Shown: positions 1-11,643 of the stretch, piece by piece
How positions within the stretch are numbered: position 1 is the stretch's first letter
Layout: each line of letters opens with the position of its first letter
Source: Megaustenia siamemsis
Lineage: Eukaryota > Mollusca > Gastropoda > Stylommatophora > Ariophantidae
Length of the DNA stretch: 64,000 nt
Reading direction: 5' to 3'
Assembly (NCBI GenBank): GCA_032433765.1
Contig: JAVIAB010000008.1
Span: 41,517,279 to 41,581,278 of the forward strand
The notes under the pieces: generated by a model
Databases searched by the model: none
What the model was told of the DNA's origin: nothing
What the model saw: the letters and a program-made list of their open reading frames with translations, nothing else
Translations under genes and position numbers: made by a program

Positions 1-735
1 AATTGAACATACAGAGAACCTCCGGTTGTATGTTAAAAATAGTATATAGTTTTCTCAAATAAATTCAACATAATGGTGATAGATCGAACAAGAAGAGAAT
101 ACTCTTGGGATATTTAAATGAACAAACCTACCATAAACACCATCATCAACTATTTAGCCATGGGAAACAACTAAATGTTTACAATTGCGTCATCTCTTTA
201 CAGACAGGGAAGCTTTATTCAAAATCTTTGATGTTGAAAGTTGTCAGACCAGGAAGTTTGTATTCCAACAAGAGAGTGTGGGGGTATTATAACACTCATT
301 GAGATGTGAAGCATGGGCTTTAATTTAGTTGAATGAATCAGTCAACAAACGTTGGGGGACGCGATCGTCGTATTGAAAGTCATCGATCACTGTGATCTTT
401 TCCATAGTTATATGGTGTCGCAGTGATATAGTGTGTGATATGTTAGGAAAATAAGCAGCACCAAGACTGATCTACAGGTCAGCTGGTGTACAGTAAAACG
501 TCACGCATGTTGGGGCTTTTATTCGTTTTTATTTTCTGCCCGCAGGCCATCTATATAGTTGGCTGTGGTCGCGATCACCAATGACAATTTCAGAAAATGA
601 GAATGAGTTTTCCACTACTGTGTGTATTCGTGTTCTTGTGTTACCTTCAATTTAAAACCATGGCGTCGTTATGGTGATTGGGTTAGTTTCTCGTTAGCAG
701 ACCACAGGTGGCCAGAGTTTAGTTTCGACTACCGG
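1..735. other. No gene or repeat recognised
   Basis: This stretch has only short open frames of ordinary chance length. I see no domain motif, tandem repeat or match to other parts of the window. Confidence 0.5.
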
Positions 736-1030
736 TGGAACATAAGTCTTCAGCAAACATTCGTAAAGCCGCCCTACTTATTGCCATTCTTTTAAGATCA
801 CGGCCCATGTTTTCCCTATTTTCTCATCTCTGTTTCCATCTGTATCCTCCAAGTTTAATTTGGCATCCAGCGCCATCATCTTTTTTGCACCTCTTTGTAC
901 CCTGGTGTGTGTCTTGTTACTTTTCCATAGTTCTATGCTAGTAATTTTGTTCTACCATGTCTATCATTTTATTTTGCACAAGCATCCATTAATGATAAAT
1001 CTATATTTTCGTGGCTGTCGTTTTTGTTTT
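736..1030 (-). mobile_element. Family C non-LTR retrotransposon, reverse-transcriptase C-terminal fragment
   Basis: On the minus strand this stretch matches the better-preserved copy at 10510-10920 almost from end to end. Shared blocks are the segment around 770-800 and the block ending near 1010 that corresponds to the coding stretch KIQTFIIGCLRRI in the other copy. Relative to that copy it lacks roughly 120 bp in the middle, near 850-870, and its frame is broken. The protein region is the C-terminal tail after the reverse-transcriptase palm of a LINE. It is a dead fragment. Confidence 0.6.
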
Positions 1031-1110
1031 TTTTTTCTTCTTTTCGGATCAATGTTTGGATTTCGCGATTATATTTCTTTGTTAATTTAAAATAGTATTT
1101 GCTTATGGTA

Positions 1111-1812
1111 GCAGATCTCTAGTTTTCCTTTAAAGCGGACCCTCCTTAATTAAATTTTGTAGTCGCGGACCCCCAAGACTTTCACTCATCCATGCTCTCT
1201 TTCCTTTAGCTACAAAATAATGACTGAACTCTGAAAACACTACAGGTTCGCCTGGCAATGGACCTCATCTCACTGTGAAACACTAGGAAACGAGAGAGCA
1301 GATCAGCAGGCAAAGGAAGGCGCAACAGGCACACAAAACATATGCACCAGTTGCATACCATCAGTAGAAACAGATAATCAAATCTATAAGAAGACCACGA
1401 GTCCCAAACAGGATGCCTTTCATAATTGAATAGATGGGAACAAGTTATCATTATACGCCTCAGAATAGGGTACAGTCGACTCCAGTCACATGTATACAAA
1501 ATTCAAGATCGGGACCTCCACTACATGTACATGTTGACAGGCGCCCAGACTGCTGAACACATACATCAAGACTGCACTGAATATAGTTGACTGAGGAAAA
1601 TCCATTGGCCCATAGATACAAAATTACAGACACAACTATATGGACCACTGCAAGAATTACAAAAGACAGTAAAAGTTATACAGTAAACGACATATACAGA
1701 CAATACTTCAGACGAACGAAAGATAGATATATGCAAAATATATATTATTCTTCAAGCCTTCGTGGACCTCTGGAAGGTCGCGGACTACACTGCTTGAGAA
1801 ACGCTGGCCTAA
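1111..1812. mobile_element. hAT-type MITE, split by a retroelement insertion
   Basis: The left half (1111-1230) and right half (1753-1812) together match the uninterrupted copy at 37637-37893. Both halves carry the phrase gtagtcgcggaccc or its counterpart, and the right end reads cttgagaaacgctgg. This resembles the CAGTGGTTCTCAA / TTGAGAAACGCTG terminal inverted repeats of many hAT elements. The halves are separated by an RNase H-bearing retroelement fragment at 1231-1740. The left terminus is more decayed than the right. The element is non-autonomous and encodes no transposase. Confidence 0.55.
1231..1740 (+). mobile_element. Family J retrotransposon 3' end with RNase H domain (pseudogene)
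   Basis: The plus strand encodes, with frameshifts, an RNase H-like segment containing WTSSH and GNERADQQAK (about 1265-1315). GNERADQ holds the conserved late-domain aspartate of LINE-encoded RNase H. Downstream, in another frame, comes MYTKFKIGTSTTCTC, the start of a C-terminal Cys/His stretch that is intact in the copy at 13883-14265. The 3' end near 1720-1735 runs into a GATA-type tail (gaaagatagata). It is a 5'-truncated, frame-broken copy of a Jockey-like LINE and sits inside a hAT-type MITE. A 7-bp repeat caaaata near both edges may be the target duplication. Confidence 0.7.
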
Positions 1813-1842
1813 GGTATGGTAAGGTATCTTTGTATATTTTTT

Positions 1843-1900
1843 GTTGTGTACCTGATGAAAGCTTTTGCTTAAACGTCGTTTTTGTTTCGTCTCTCTACTA
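1843..1900 (+). mobile_element. Penelope-like element terminal fragment
   Basis: The motif CTGATGAAAGCTTTTGCTTA (1852-1871), followed by AAACGTCG, matches the signature end of Penelope-like retroelements, where CTGATGA-stem-GAAAC is the core of a hammerhead ribozyme. Here CTGATGA and a 4-bp stem (AAGC/GCTT) survive, but the expected GAAAC reads TAAAC, so the fold is probably inactive. Confidence 0.5.
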
Positions 1901-2338
1901 ATGTAGCGGCTAGACACAATTTTATATTTATTTTGCATGTTCTCTGCAGCCCGACTCGCGGCCACGCATAAAATATAATATTTTATAGATTTTATATGTG
2001 CGTCTATCTGCTCTAATTATTTGACACGAGTTAGATGAAGATCATTCTAATATAAATAAGAGACAAAGTATGTCAACAGCAGATAAACGATTACCTTGAA
2101 ATACAAACTATGAAAATACCAAGCACTTGCAGCTAAGATTGCCCAGCCATACATCACGAAGCTTGCAACACTTGGCTAGTATGAAACACTTGGGAAGTCA
2201 AGGTTGAAGAAAACAAACCAGAAAGATATCAAATCTAACACGTTGTAAAAGTTACAAGTATATTATAGAGCCCCAGGATGATGAAAGATTAGCGAGAGCT
2301 CAAACCTCAGGAACGACAACTGCAATGATACTATGCGC
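1901..2338. other. No gene recognised
   Basis: AT-rich sequence without a convincing reading frame or a repeat partner in the window. It ends at a poly-C run of about 15 bases (2339-2353). Confidence 0.45.
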
Positions 2339-2359
2339 CCCCCCCCCCCCCCCAGCTTC

Positions 2360-2680
2360 TGCCAAGCATGAGGGAAGGAAAAAAGTATGGTACAAACACA
2401 TTTATTTGATTAATTACCCTTCTATCAAATTCTCTCTCTCAAACCCCTAAGCATGACGGTACAAGAGGAAAGAAGAGGTATGGAAGAATAATTGTATTTG
2501 TATTAAATACCCCTACTATCTAAGTACCTCTCTCCCTCACTCGTTTACTCTCACAAACCTATAATCGTGACAGTATATGTTGGAAATAAAAAAAGTATGG
2601 TAGAAATAAATGTATTTTATTAATTACTCCTACTACCAATCAATTTCTCCTTCTCCCTCTCCGTATACGTGTGTTTCAAA
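2360..2680. repeat. Degenerate tandem repeat, about 115 bp, three copies
   Basis: Three successive segments share the order 'gcatgacggtac / aagtatggtaNaaataNatgtatt / attaattacYcctactaYc / ctctctccctc'. Copies begin near 2365, 2450 and 2570 and differ by many substitutions, so this is an old duplication. Confidence 0.55.
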
Positions 2681-3412
2681 CTACTTACCGATTCTCATAG
2701 CACATCTTCGACTGTTCATTCTCTGATTTACATTCTACAGGACGCCATTTCTCTTTCTCTACAAGACCATCGAGGATCACGTTATAGACATCACTCATCC
2801 AAACAATTGACCTTTACATTTTTCGCAGACCTTTCCAGAGATCATACACTGATTTTCTCCCCATAATAATTTAGCTGATTTTTTTCCTCTTATATTTTTT
2901 ATTACCTTGGTAATTTCTCTCTCTCTCTCTCGCACTCTTTCTCTCCGTTGCTTTGCTAATGTCTGCCTCACATTCTCTCATGACATGATGGAATAACGAA
3001 TGAAGTAATCAAATCCTGTGGTGATACACGAATCAAATATCCGCATAGATTATTGACAGATGCATGCACAGAACGACAAGTCCCTAAAGGCTGTCAAAAG
3101 GCCATACATAACATTATCAATTTTTAAAAAGCAGAGCAATAATAGGGAGTGTGACACATGCAAGAGTATATCAATACTAAGTCGTGCATGACACGTATGC
3201 TAAATTATATTATAGTCTTGTCTCTCTAATACCTCCAATTGAGTCATAGGCTTTCAATATGGGCTTCTAATCTTCTCCAATTTAATTCATCTTTGAGATA
3301 TGTCTCTAGGCTTCGTCTTAAAGTGTTTCTGGGTTATAATTGTTCTCTCTGTCCCTGTCGGTTCGTTATCGCAAGTTCCGTGATGCTAGCAGCTGTCTTT
3401 CGAAGCGTGTGT
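2681..3412. other. No gene recognised; small pyrimidine microsatellite
   Basis: Contains a (CT)n stretch around 2907-2930 and otherwise unremarkable AT-rich sequence. No exon or element end could be supported. Confidence 0.4.
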
Positions 3413-3593
3413 CGTATCCCACTTCACCATCGTATCCCACTTCACCATCGTATCCCACTTCACCATCGTATCCCACTTCACCATCGTATCCCACTTCACC
3501 ATCGTATCCCACTTCACCATCGTATCCCACTTCACCATCGTATCCCACTTCACCATCGTATCCCACTTCACCATCGTATCCCACTTCACCATC
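3413..3593. repeat. 18-bp minisatellite, about 10 near-perfect copies
   Basis: The unit cgtatcccacttcaccat repeats about ten times with essentially no divergence. Since 18 is a multiple of three, several frames stay open across it (for example HRIPLH, YPTSPS and GYDGEV repeats). The perfect identity points to recent expansion. Confidence 0.92.
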
Positions 3594-3664
3594 TTTAAAC
3601 TTATGGATCGACTTGTATGCAAAAACTAGACCAAGAACTTCGAACAGTCAACGAACCTAACAAG

Positions 3665-4110
3665 ACATCATCATGTGCGATACCGAAAGGTGTATGCGAT
3701 CATCTTCTTCCATAATTTTCTGTCCACAGTGTAGCTTCTCTTTTCTGTTGTTGACTGTTTTCCATGACACGACACCTGGCTATCTAGTATTTTATCTCTT
3801 TGCCGTTCACGATCTCTCTTTCTCTATATTTTGCCAGTTGTAACCAAGTACTCCAAATTTCCTCTTCTTAAGATACGCCCGGAAAATGTTGATTGTTTGT
3901 TTCTGTTTTTCAAGAGCTCCCTTTTTGTGTAGGCCCTTTTGATTGTCCACAAAACTCTTAACATTTTTCTGAGAAATCCTATCTCTGTGGCATCTCATCA
4001 TCTTTTCATTTGTTTGTCTGCTGTCTATAATTCACTTCAGTAGGTCAGAATTGGCGTTATATAAGACCTCAAAAGAGCACTGCCGTGAAACGATGCACAC
4101 TTTGACAATT
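3665..4110 (-). mobile_element. Family B non-LTR retrotransposon 3' end
   Basis: On the minus strand this is a decayed copy of the reverse-transcriptase C-terminal region that is better preserved at 30613-31110, 51500-51995 and 56068-56434. Diagnostic pieces are the complement of 'ctgttgttgactgttttccatg' near 3740-3765 and of the region encoding RRMLK-type residues near 3960-4000. The 3' terminus is at 3665-3680, where catcatcat on the plus strand is the complement of its ATG-rich tail. The frame is broken. It is a 5'-truncated insertion of the kind made by target-primed reverse transcription. Confidence 0.7.
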
Positions 4111-4439
4111 AATGGGAAATGTTTACAGAATACAAAGAGCTTTCATATAAATATAGGGAATAAATGTCCGTGATTGAACGGAGAGGAGATATGACAGCGG
4201 CCTCTAGTATCATGACCCCTATTGTATGAGGGAGCAATGTGATGACAATGAATATTCTGTGTGTAACGAAAGTGACACAAGCATCTGGGTTTTTTTAATA
4301 GAGCACATTGTGCTCTATCTGCAATTTGAGACATGGTGCATTTCGGCCTACAACAATATAATTTTTATACAACGATTAACGAGCTACAATTTTAGGAGGA
4401 TCATGCATTAATATATCGAGAAATAGAAGACCTACAAGA
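4111..4439. other. No gene recognised
   Basis: Only short open frames are present, on both strands, without recognisable motifs. Confidence 0.4.
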
Positions 4440-5130
4440 ACAGTTAAATAGGTTTAACAGCATAGGCACTCAATACAAAATGAAAACTGTGAAACAACAC
4501 AGAAGTCATGAATATTGCAAGAGAGAAACAGAATATCAAAATAACAAAAGATGGCGGACGATTAAAACAAGTGGAAGAATTTAAATATCTGTAGAAATAT
4601 AACGGCAAACGACAATTCATAAGCAGCAATAGATTCAAGATGCAACAAAGCTTGTCGAACAACTATCGCCGCTATTACGTAACAAGGAAGTAACATGAGG
4701 CAAAACAGGCATTTTTCAATCTTCATCCCAATGTTGTGCTAGAAATAACAGATCTGAACTTCAGACTCAACGACAATAAGAAAAATAACCACTACTGAGA
4801 TTAAATGTGTTAGACAAATGATAGGAAACAGTCTGAGAATCTGATCAGACCAGGAATTAAGAATTGAGAAAAAAGCTAGGAATAATTCCCACCATAGAAT
4901 ACATAAAACATCAGATGAAAAGGCTTGACTGCGTTATAAGACAAAAAGACCAAAACATGATACAAAGAACATTCAATAAACGTTGCGAGAACACAAGACC
5001 CAAAGGCCGACCACGAAAAAAATATGAATTGATTGAATATTAGAAATACTAGGAAACATAATAGCATCAAAGAAAACAGAAGAGCAAATGATCGCAAATT
5101 ATATCTCTCTTAGACGCAGTAAGGTAAATG
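4440..5130 (+). mobile_element. Family D non-LTR retrotransposon, reverse-transcriptase C-terminal end
   Basis: In broken frames the plus strand reads pieces such as LGIIPTIEYIKHQMKRL, followed by KGRPRKKYE near 5010-5030, the basic RGRPR-type signature near the C-terminus of many LINE ORF2 proteins. The last 240 bp are the single-copy version of the segment that is tandemly amplified at 34012-34410, 35300-35890 and 48220-48300. The copy ends with the block 'caaattatatctctct' that closes the other copies. It is non-functional because of several stops. Confidence 0.7.
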
Positions 5131-5400
5131 AGAAAGAAAAGAAGAAGACATATAATGTATATAGGAGGAAGGTAATTTTGAGAGAACAGACAAACCAACT
5201 TGCATGTACGTCAGGGTACATGAAAATGCTGGACAATAAAGGAGGCCTATAGCAAATGTGCCAAAATGTGGAGAGAGAAAAAAAAACTCCAAATAACAAC
5301 AGAACATGGACATGTTTACTACAAAACCTATAAAGGGAAAGGAAAAATGTCTTAATGAAGCCATTAAGATGAAGTACTCGTAATTCCAGGTGGTGAAACA

Positions 5401-5401
<1 letters not shown>

Positions 5402-5456
<55 letters not shown>
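5402..5456. repeat. (CT)n microsatellite, about 27 units
   Basis: Uninterrupted CT dinucleotides for about 54 bp. Confidence 0.97.
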
Positions 5457-5458
<2 letters not shown>

Positions 5459-6149
5459 ATGATGACACATTAAATTAACTAAGTTTAGATGATGGTTAAT
5501 GTATGAAAAAGATAATAATCTGAAATTCTGTACAGCTATACTTCATTCCGAAATAAAAAGACATGACTTGAAAAAAAACTACACAATTGTTACACGCGTT
5601 TGTATCTTTGAAGAAAGACTTTGAAATGTAGATGGAATAAAAAGGCTGGTTGCTAGGACGCAACATTCTTAGAGACGCAAAAACTCTTAGAGACGCAACA
5701 ATTTCTAATAACAAAAGAATATAGCCATAATGTTTTTGATTTTTTTTTAATAAATAAAAAAAAACTACAATTGCCTTGCCCCGGGCGCTGGCAAGCTACG
5801 TTACGCCACCGCGTGCTGAAATCATTATCTGACATCCAGGCCATGAACTCAAACGCCGCAGGGATAATAATCAATCAAATAAGAAAGGTAGATCACTATG
5901 ACAATACACCATTCATTGCTAATAGCATGGCATAAAGCACAAATCATTACGACCATAGTATGAAGCATGTGTAGATCATTATGACGATACAATCGTTGTA
6001 ACACTTCCCCTTTTTTTGTTCCGGAACCTAGAGAATGGTGGACTCGAAACGAAAATATAGAGGACTTTACAGAGAAACTTAACCAACATGTAAGAAAGCC
6101 AACGAATTTGGTGCACCATAAGTCGTCACTACTTAAACCTTTCACCTCA
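5457..6149. other. No gene recognised
   Basis: A short pair 'tcttagagacgcaa' occurs twice near 5670-5700. Otherwise there is no element end, splice-like exon or conserved motif that I can support. Confidence 0.4.
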
Positions 6150-7006
6150 AAATGACAACAAAAGAGAAAACAATATGTTTCTATCAAACACTTCCACATA
6201 TCAAAATAACAACAGAGAATATATATCAATATGAAACACATATAAAAGTGGCAACAAAAGATAGCACAATATATTTCCACCTATCGCTACATGTCAAAGT
6301 GGCAACAAAAGATAACAACATATTTCCACCTTCAAAGTGGCAACAAAAGATAACAACATATTTCCACCTATCAAAGTGGCAACAGAAGATAACAACATAT
6401 TTCTACCTTCAAAGTGGCAACAAAAGATAACAACATATTTCCACCTTCAAAGTGGCAACAAAAGATAACAATATATTTCCACCTTCAAAGTGGCAACAAA
6501 AGATAACAACATATTTCCACCTTCAAAGTGGCAACAAACGATAACAACATATTTCCACCTTCAAAGTGGCAACAAAAGATAACAACATATTTCCACCTAT
6601 CAAAGTGGCAACAAAAGATAACAACATATTTCCACCTTCAAAGTGGCAACAAAAGATAACAACATATTTCCACCTTCAAAGTGGCAACAAAAGATAACAA
6701 CATATTTCCACCTATCAAAGTGGCAACAAAAGATAACAACATATTTCCACCTATCAAAGTGGCAACAGAAGATAACAACATATTTCCACCTTCAAAGTGG
6801 CAACAAAAGATAACAACATATTTCCACCTTCAAAGTGGCAACAAAAGATAACAACATATTTCCACCTATCAAAGTGGCAACAAAAGATAACAACATATTT
6901 CCACCTATCAAAGTGGCAACAAAAGATAACAACATATTTCCACCTATCAAAGTGGCAACAAAAGATAACAACATATTTCCACCTATCAAAGTGGCAACAA
7001 AAGGGA
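6150..7006. repeat. 38/39-bp minisatellite, about 19 copies
   Basis: The unit is 'caaagtggcaacaaaagata' followed by 'acaacatatttccacct', with a 1-bp length polymorphism (cttcaaag versus ctatcaaag) that alternates along the array. The 5' edge (6150-6290) holds clearly more divergent units, while the centre and right side are nearly identical. Open frames here are by-products of the repeat. Confidence 0.93.
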
Positions 7007-7440
7007 ACATTGTATATTACTAGTATCCCTCTTGATCAATGATTAAGGTGTTCTCTAGCTATGAGGCAAGAAAGGAAAATGACACAACGTGTAATTATTT
7101 GTTTCGAAAAACTCATTAAAGTCAACAAAAGAGACATAATGGTGACTGACGAATGAATCGATGAATATCCGCCCACAGCCAACGACAAAGACAACAGTTT
7201 CAGTCGCACCTTTCTTAAGCTGAGGTGGTGACTGTACAGTTGAAACAGGTGTGGGTTGTATGATCAGAGCTGGTCAATGAAATGCTCATTGTTCCGTTAT
7301 TTTTCTACAGTACGTTTACTTCATTATCTCGTCGATTCGGCGTTTCTCGGCAAACCGGGCACATACCGAGATGTTACCGCGTCATTTGCCGGTGTTTCAC
7401 GTGAAATTATATCAATATTGAAGATTCTTAGAAAAACACA
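7007..7440. other. No gene recognised
   Basis: Non-repetitive within the window, with no recognisable coding motif. Confidence 0.4.
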
Positions 7441-7735
7441 GATAGTTTAGTTTACTTTGGTCAACAGGTCATCCTCATTGCACATCGGACAAGTCCATAA
7501 GTGCTCAGATCTCCTAAGTATATCCCTCCATGTGTGGCGACTAACGATACCGGTGTTGTATTGGTAGACAAGTCATTCTTTGGATTTCTGCGTAGCGCTC
7601 ACGTTTGGCATCTCCCACCTTGACAAGATATTGGTGCAGTCTGTTTATGGTTGTGAGTTCAGTGTAATTTTTAAAGTTATGTTTTTTTTTTCCTTTTAGT
7701 TTTTGTTCAGCGTCCCTGAGGGCAAAGAACATGTT
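7441..7735 (-). mobile_element. Family G retrotransposon C-terminal fragment
   Basis: The minus strand encodes, from about 7560 down to 7460, TGIVSRHTWRDILRR followed by SEHLWTCPMCNEDD. This matches the shorter copies at 39578-39693 (SEHLWTCSECNDDD) and 52785-52880. Upstream in a different frame is a lysine-rich stretch containing HQYLVKVGDAKRERYAEI. I infer a LINE ORF2 C-terminus, but the family is not identified. Its 5' side lies directly beside the 30-bp array. Confidence 0.5.
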
Positions 7736-7775
7736 TGTCTGTCAAATGCCCTTCCACAGTCAACATTAGCCAAAA

Positions 7776-10282
7776 TGACGGAAGAAGGAGAGTGTAAATT
7801 AATAAGGAAAGAAGAAGGAAAGTGTAAATTAATAGGGACAGAAGAAAGAAAGTGTAAATTAATAGGGACAGAAGACGGAAAGTGTAAATTAATAGGGGTA
7901 GAAGAAGGAAAGTGTAAATTAATAGGGACAGAAGACGGAAAGTGTAAATTAATAGGGAAAGAAGGCGGAAAGTTTAAATTAATAGGGACAGAAGAAGGAA
8001 AGTGTAAATTAATAGGGACAGAAGACGGAAAGTGTAAATTAATAGGGGCAGAAGAAGGAAAGTGTAAATTAATAGAGACAGAAGAAGGAAAGTGTAAATT
8101 AATAGGGACAGAAGAAGGAAATTGTTAATTAATAGGGACAGAAGAAGGAAAGTGTAAATTAATAGGGACAGAAGAAGGAAAGTGTAAATTAATAAGGAAA
8201 GAAGAAGGAAAGTGTAAATTAATAGGGACAGAAGAAAGAAAGTGTAAATTAATAGGGACAGAAGACGGAAAGTGTAAATTAATAGGGGTAGAAGAAGGAA
8301 AGTGTAAATTAATAGGGACAGAAGACGGAAAGTGTAAATTAATAGGGAAAGAAGACGGAAAGTTTAAATTAATAAGGACAGAAGAAGGAAAGTGCAAATT
8401 AATAGGGACAGAAGACGGAAAGTGTAAATTAATAGGGGCAGAAGAAGGAAAGTGTAAATTAATAGAGACAGAAGAAGGAAAGTGTAAATTAATAGGGACA
8501 GAAGAAGGAAATTGTAAATTAATAGGGACAGAAGACGGAAAGTGTAAATTAATAGGGACAGAAGAAGGAAAGTGTAAATTAATAGGGACAGAAGACGGAA
8601 AGTGTAAATTAATAGGGACAGACGACGGAAAGTGTAAATTAATAGGGGCAGAAGAAGGAAATTGTAAATTAATAGGGACAGACGACGGAAAGTGTAAATT
8701 AATAGGGACAGAAGACGGAAAGTGTAAATTAATAGGGACAGACGACGGAAAGTGTAAATTAATAGGGGCAGACGACGGAAAGTGTAAATTAATAGGGGCA
8801 GAAGAAGGAAATTGTAAATTAATAGGGACAGAAGACGGAAAGTGTAAGTTAATAGGGAAAGAAGACGGAAAGTGTAAATTAATAGGGACAGAAGACGGAA
8901 AGTGTAAATTAATAGGGACAGAAGAAGGAAATTGTAAATTAATAGGGACAGAAGAAGGAAAGTGTAAATTAATAGAGACAGAAGAAGGAAATTGTAAATT
9001 AATAGGGACAGAAGAAGGAAAGTGTAAATTAATAGGGACAGGAGAAGGAAAGTATAAATTAATAGGGACAGAAGACGGAAAGTGTAAATTAATAGGGACA
9101 GAAGAAGGAAAGTATAAATCAATAGGGACAGAAGACGGAAAGTGTAAATTAATAGGGACAGAAGAAGGAAATTGTAAATTAATAGGGACAGATAAAGGAA
9201 AGTGTAAATTAATAGGGACAGAAGAAGGAAAGTAGAAATTAATAGGGACAGAAGACGGAAAGTGTAAATTAATAGGGACAGAAGAAGGAAATTGTAAATT
9301 AATAGGGACAGATAAAGGAAATGTAAATTAACAGGAACAGAAGAAGGAAATTGTAAATTAATAGGGACAGAAGACGGAAAGTGTAAATTAATAGGGACAG
9401 AAGAAGGGAAGTATAAATTAATAGGGACAGAAGACGGAAAGTGTAAATTAATAGGGACAGAAGAAGGAAAGTATAAATTAATAGGGACAGAGGAAGGAAA
9501 GTGTAAATTAATAGGGACAGAAGAAGGAAATTGTAAATTATAGGGACAGAAGAAGGAAAGTGTAAATTAATAGGGACAGAAGAAGGGAAGTGTAAATTAA
9601 TAGGGACATAAGAAGGAAATTGCAAATTATAGGGACAGAAGAAGGAACGTGTAAATTAATAGGGACAGAAGAAGGAAAGTGTAAATTAATAGGGACAGAA
9701 GAAGGAAATTGTAAATTAATAGGGACAGAAGAAGGAAATTGTAAATTATAGGGACAGAAGAAGGAAAGTGTAAATTAATCAGGACAGAAGAAGGAAAGTA
9801 TAAATTAATAGGGACAGAAGAAGGAAATTGTAAATTAATAGGGACAGAAGAAGGAAATTGTAAATTATAGGGACAGAAGAAGGAAATTGTAAATTATAGG
9901 GACAGAAGAAGGAAAGTGTAAATTATAGGGACAGAAGAATGAAAGTGTAAATTATAGGGACAGAAGAAGGAAAGTATAAATTATAGGGACAGAAGAAGGA
10001 AAGTGTAAATTATAGGGACAGAAGAAGGAAAGTGTAAATTATAGGGACAGAAGAAGGAAAGTGTAAATTATAGGGACAGAAGAAGGAAAGTGTAAATTAT
10101 AGGGACAGAAGAAGGAAAGTGTAAATTATAGGGACAGAAGAAGGAAATTGTAAATTATAGGGACAGAAGAAGGAAAGTGTAAATTTTAGGGACAGAAGAA
10201 GGAAAGTGTAAATAATAGGGACAGAAGAAGGAAAGTGTAAATAATAGGGACAGAAGAAGGAAAGTGTAAATTAATAGGGATC
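7776..10282. repeat. 30-bp minisatellite, about 83 copies (2.5 kb)
   Basis: The unit is gaaggaaagtgtaaattaat followed by agggacagaa. Up to about 9320 the unit is 30 bp and stays in one plus-strand frame (repeat CKLIGTEDGK), apart from one stop at about 8126 caused by a single change. After that, 29-bp units missing one A become common and the frame is lost. The block 7801-8130 recurs 390 bp (13 units) later at 8191-8520 with the same variant order, which shows a higher-order duplication. Differences between units are mostly replacement changes (Glu/Asp, Thr/Val/Ala), so there is no sign of protein constraint. Long minus-strand frames of up to 252 codons here are repeat artefacts. Confidence 0.95.
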
Positions 10283-10286
10283 GAAG

Positions 10287-10445
10287 AAGAAAAGCCACCT
10301 GCTACCCAAAAATGCCGTGCTGAAGTCATTAGGAGTTGGGGCGAAGATAAATAGTTATCGCCACTTTTTATAAAATAAAAGACACAACAACAAACTGCGC
10401 CCACATAACGCCTTGTGAAGACGGACGACGAAATGAAATAATTTC
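10287..10445 (+). mobile_element. Family J retrotransposon 3' untranslated end
   Basis: This matches the 3' segment of the copy at 25590-26165: the shared block 'cccaaaaatgccgtgctgaa' versus ctcaaaaatgtcgtgctgaa, followed by a similar spacing of 'gcgaagataaatagttatc' and 'cttgtgaagacggacgacga'. No coding sequence remains. Confidence 0.6.
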
Positions 10446-10509
10446 GTTGTGACGACGAAAAAGTACCTCCACCATCAACCAACTAAACTATTTTCTTCTT
10501 CTACCTTTC

Positions 10510-10920
10510 AGCTCTCTGTGGAGCTTAGGTCTTCAACAAACACTTTCCAAGTCGTTCTGTTTCTTGCCATTCTTTTAAGATCATTCCATGTCTTCCCCAT
10601 CATCTTCATCTCTGCTTCTATCTGTCTTCTCCAAGAATTCCATGGTCTTCCTCTTTGTCTTTTCCCCTGGGATTCCAAAAAAGGGCATCTTGTGGAATAC
10701 TCTCAGTTGGTTTCCGCAGTGTGTGTCCTATCCAGCGCCATCGTCTTCTTTATCCACTGGCATTTGACTGGTGCATTTCCATAATTCTATGTTGGTGAAT
10801 TGTCCTGCCATTTCCATCCTTTTATTCTGCGTAAGCATCCAATAATGAAAGTCTGTATCTTCATGATTGTCAATTTTGTTGTTCTCCGTGTTTCACGGCC
10901 ATAAAATATGACTGACCTAA
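10510..10920 (-). mobile_element. Family C non-LTR retrotransposon, reverse-transcriptase C-terminal end
   Basis: Reading the minus strand from 10900, the protein pieces are RETRRTTKLTIMKIQTFI, GCLRR, then [20 protein letters not shown] and later RMARNRTTWKVFVEDL. These are the typical C-terminal landmarks of LINE ORF2: an XLR-type helix, a basic RGRP block, then a W..L...A.NR..W motif. Two frameshifts separate them. A smaller deleted copy is at 736-1030 and a short one at 22225-22335. It is truncated at the 5' side and inactive. Confidence 0.78.
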
Positions 10921-11643
10921 CATTAGAGTTGAACATGTATACTAAACTATCTACCCCTCCATTAATAAGCCTATCAATATCTCCCGCCGTAATCCTGCTC
11001 ACCACCAACCTCCCTATCTTATTAACTAATTACTTAACCGTCTGTTTGTCCCCACATTCGGAGTTGAATTCACTCATTCAAAGTTCACCCATCCAACAAC
11101 TCTATCCGACCCATAATGCATTATCGTCATTAATTTTATCTAGCCAATCAAACACTCGACGTCCTGTATCCTCCAATGAGACATCAGCTGCGGATTGCTA
11201 CCTGCACAATTTGTTTCATGAAGTGGAACTGGAAATTCCCCATTAGTGGGTGCCACGAAAGTCACTCAACCGTGAAAAGAAAATCCGGACGTGGCTACTG
11301 TCTGAAGATAAGACAGACACGCACGCGCGCACAATCAGACACGCATATGTTAATTAATAAAAAGTAAGCTCTCTGGGCAGCTCTTTGAGGGCTAAGTTAT
11401 TCTCACCCCAAAACGCGACCCGTAGGTTTTTACACGCAACCCTGTTGATATCGATGCTCTCTTACACAAATCTAGTTTCCACACGCATCAAAGCCGAAAA
11501 TGTTTTGAATGACAAATATGTTCCAATAAACACAGAAGACTCCATCTGAGTTCAAACGGAGCGTACAGTCACAAGAAAGCCAAATCTACAATCACAATTC
11601 TATAATGCAAACACTGGAAAGATTAATATGTGATGGGGGAACT
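10921..11643. other. No gene recognised
   Basis: A 112-codon open frame (10908-11246, plus) rich in Ser/Leu/Pro has no recognisable motif. The sequence is moderately AT-rich with a short CG-alternating tract at about 11319-11330. Confidence 0.4.

Noticed and set aside
5099..5470. 123-codon minus-strand frame starting in a (CT)n run
   Set aside because: The start is microsatellite (RE repeats) and the rest is antisense to the family D retroelement tail.
8364..9122. A 252-codon minus-strand open frame (IYTFRLLSLL repeats)
   Set aside because: It lies wholly within the 30-bp array; a unit length divisible by three keeps several frames open on both strands, and unit changes are not biased to silent sites.
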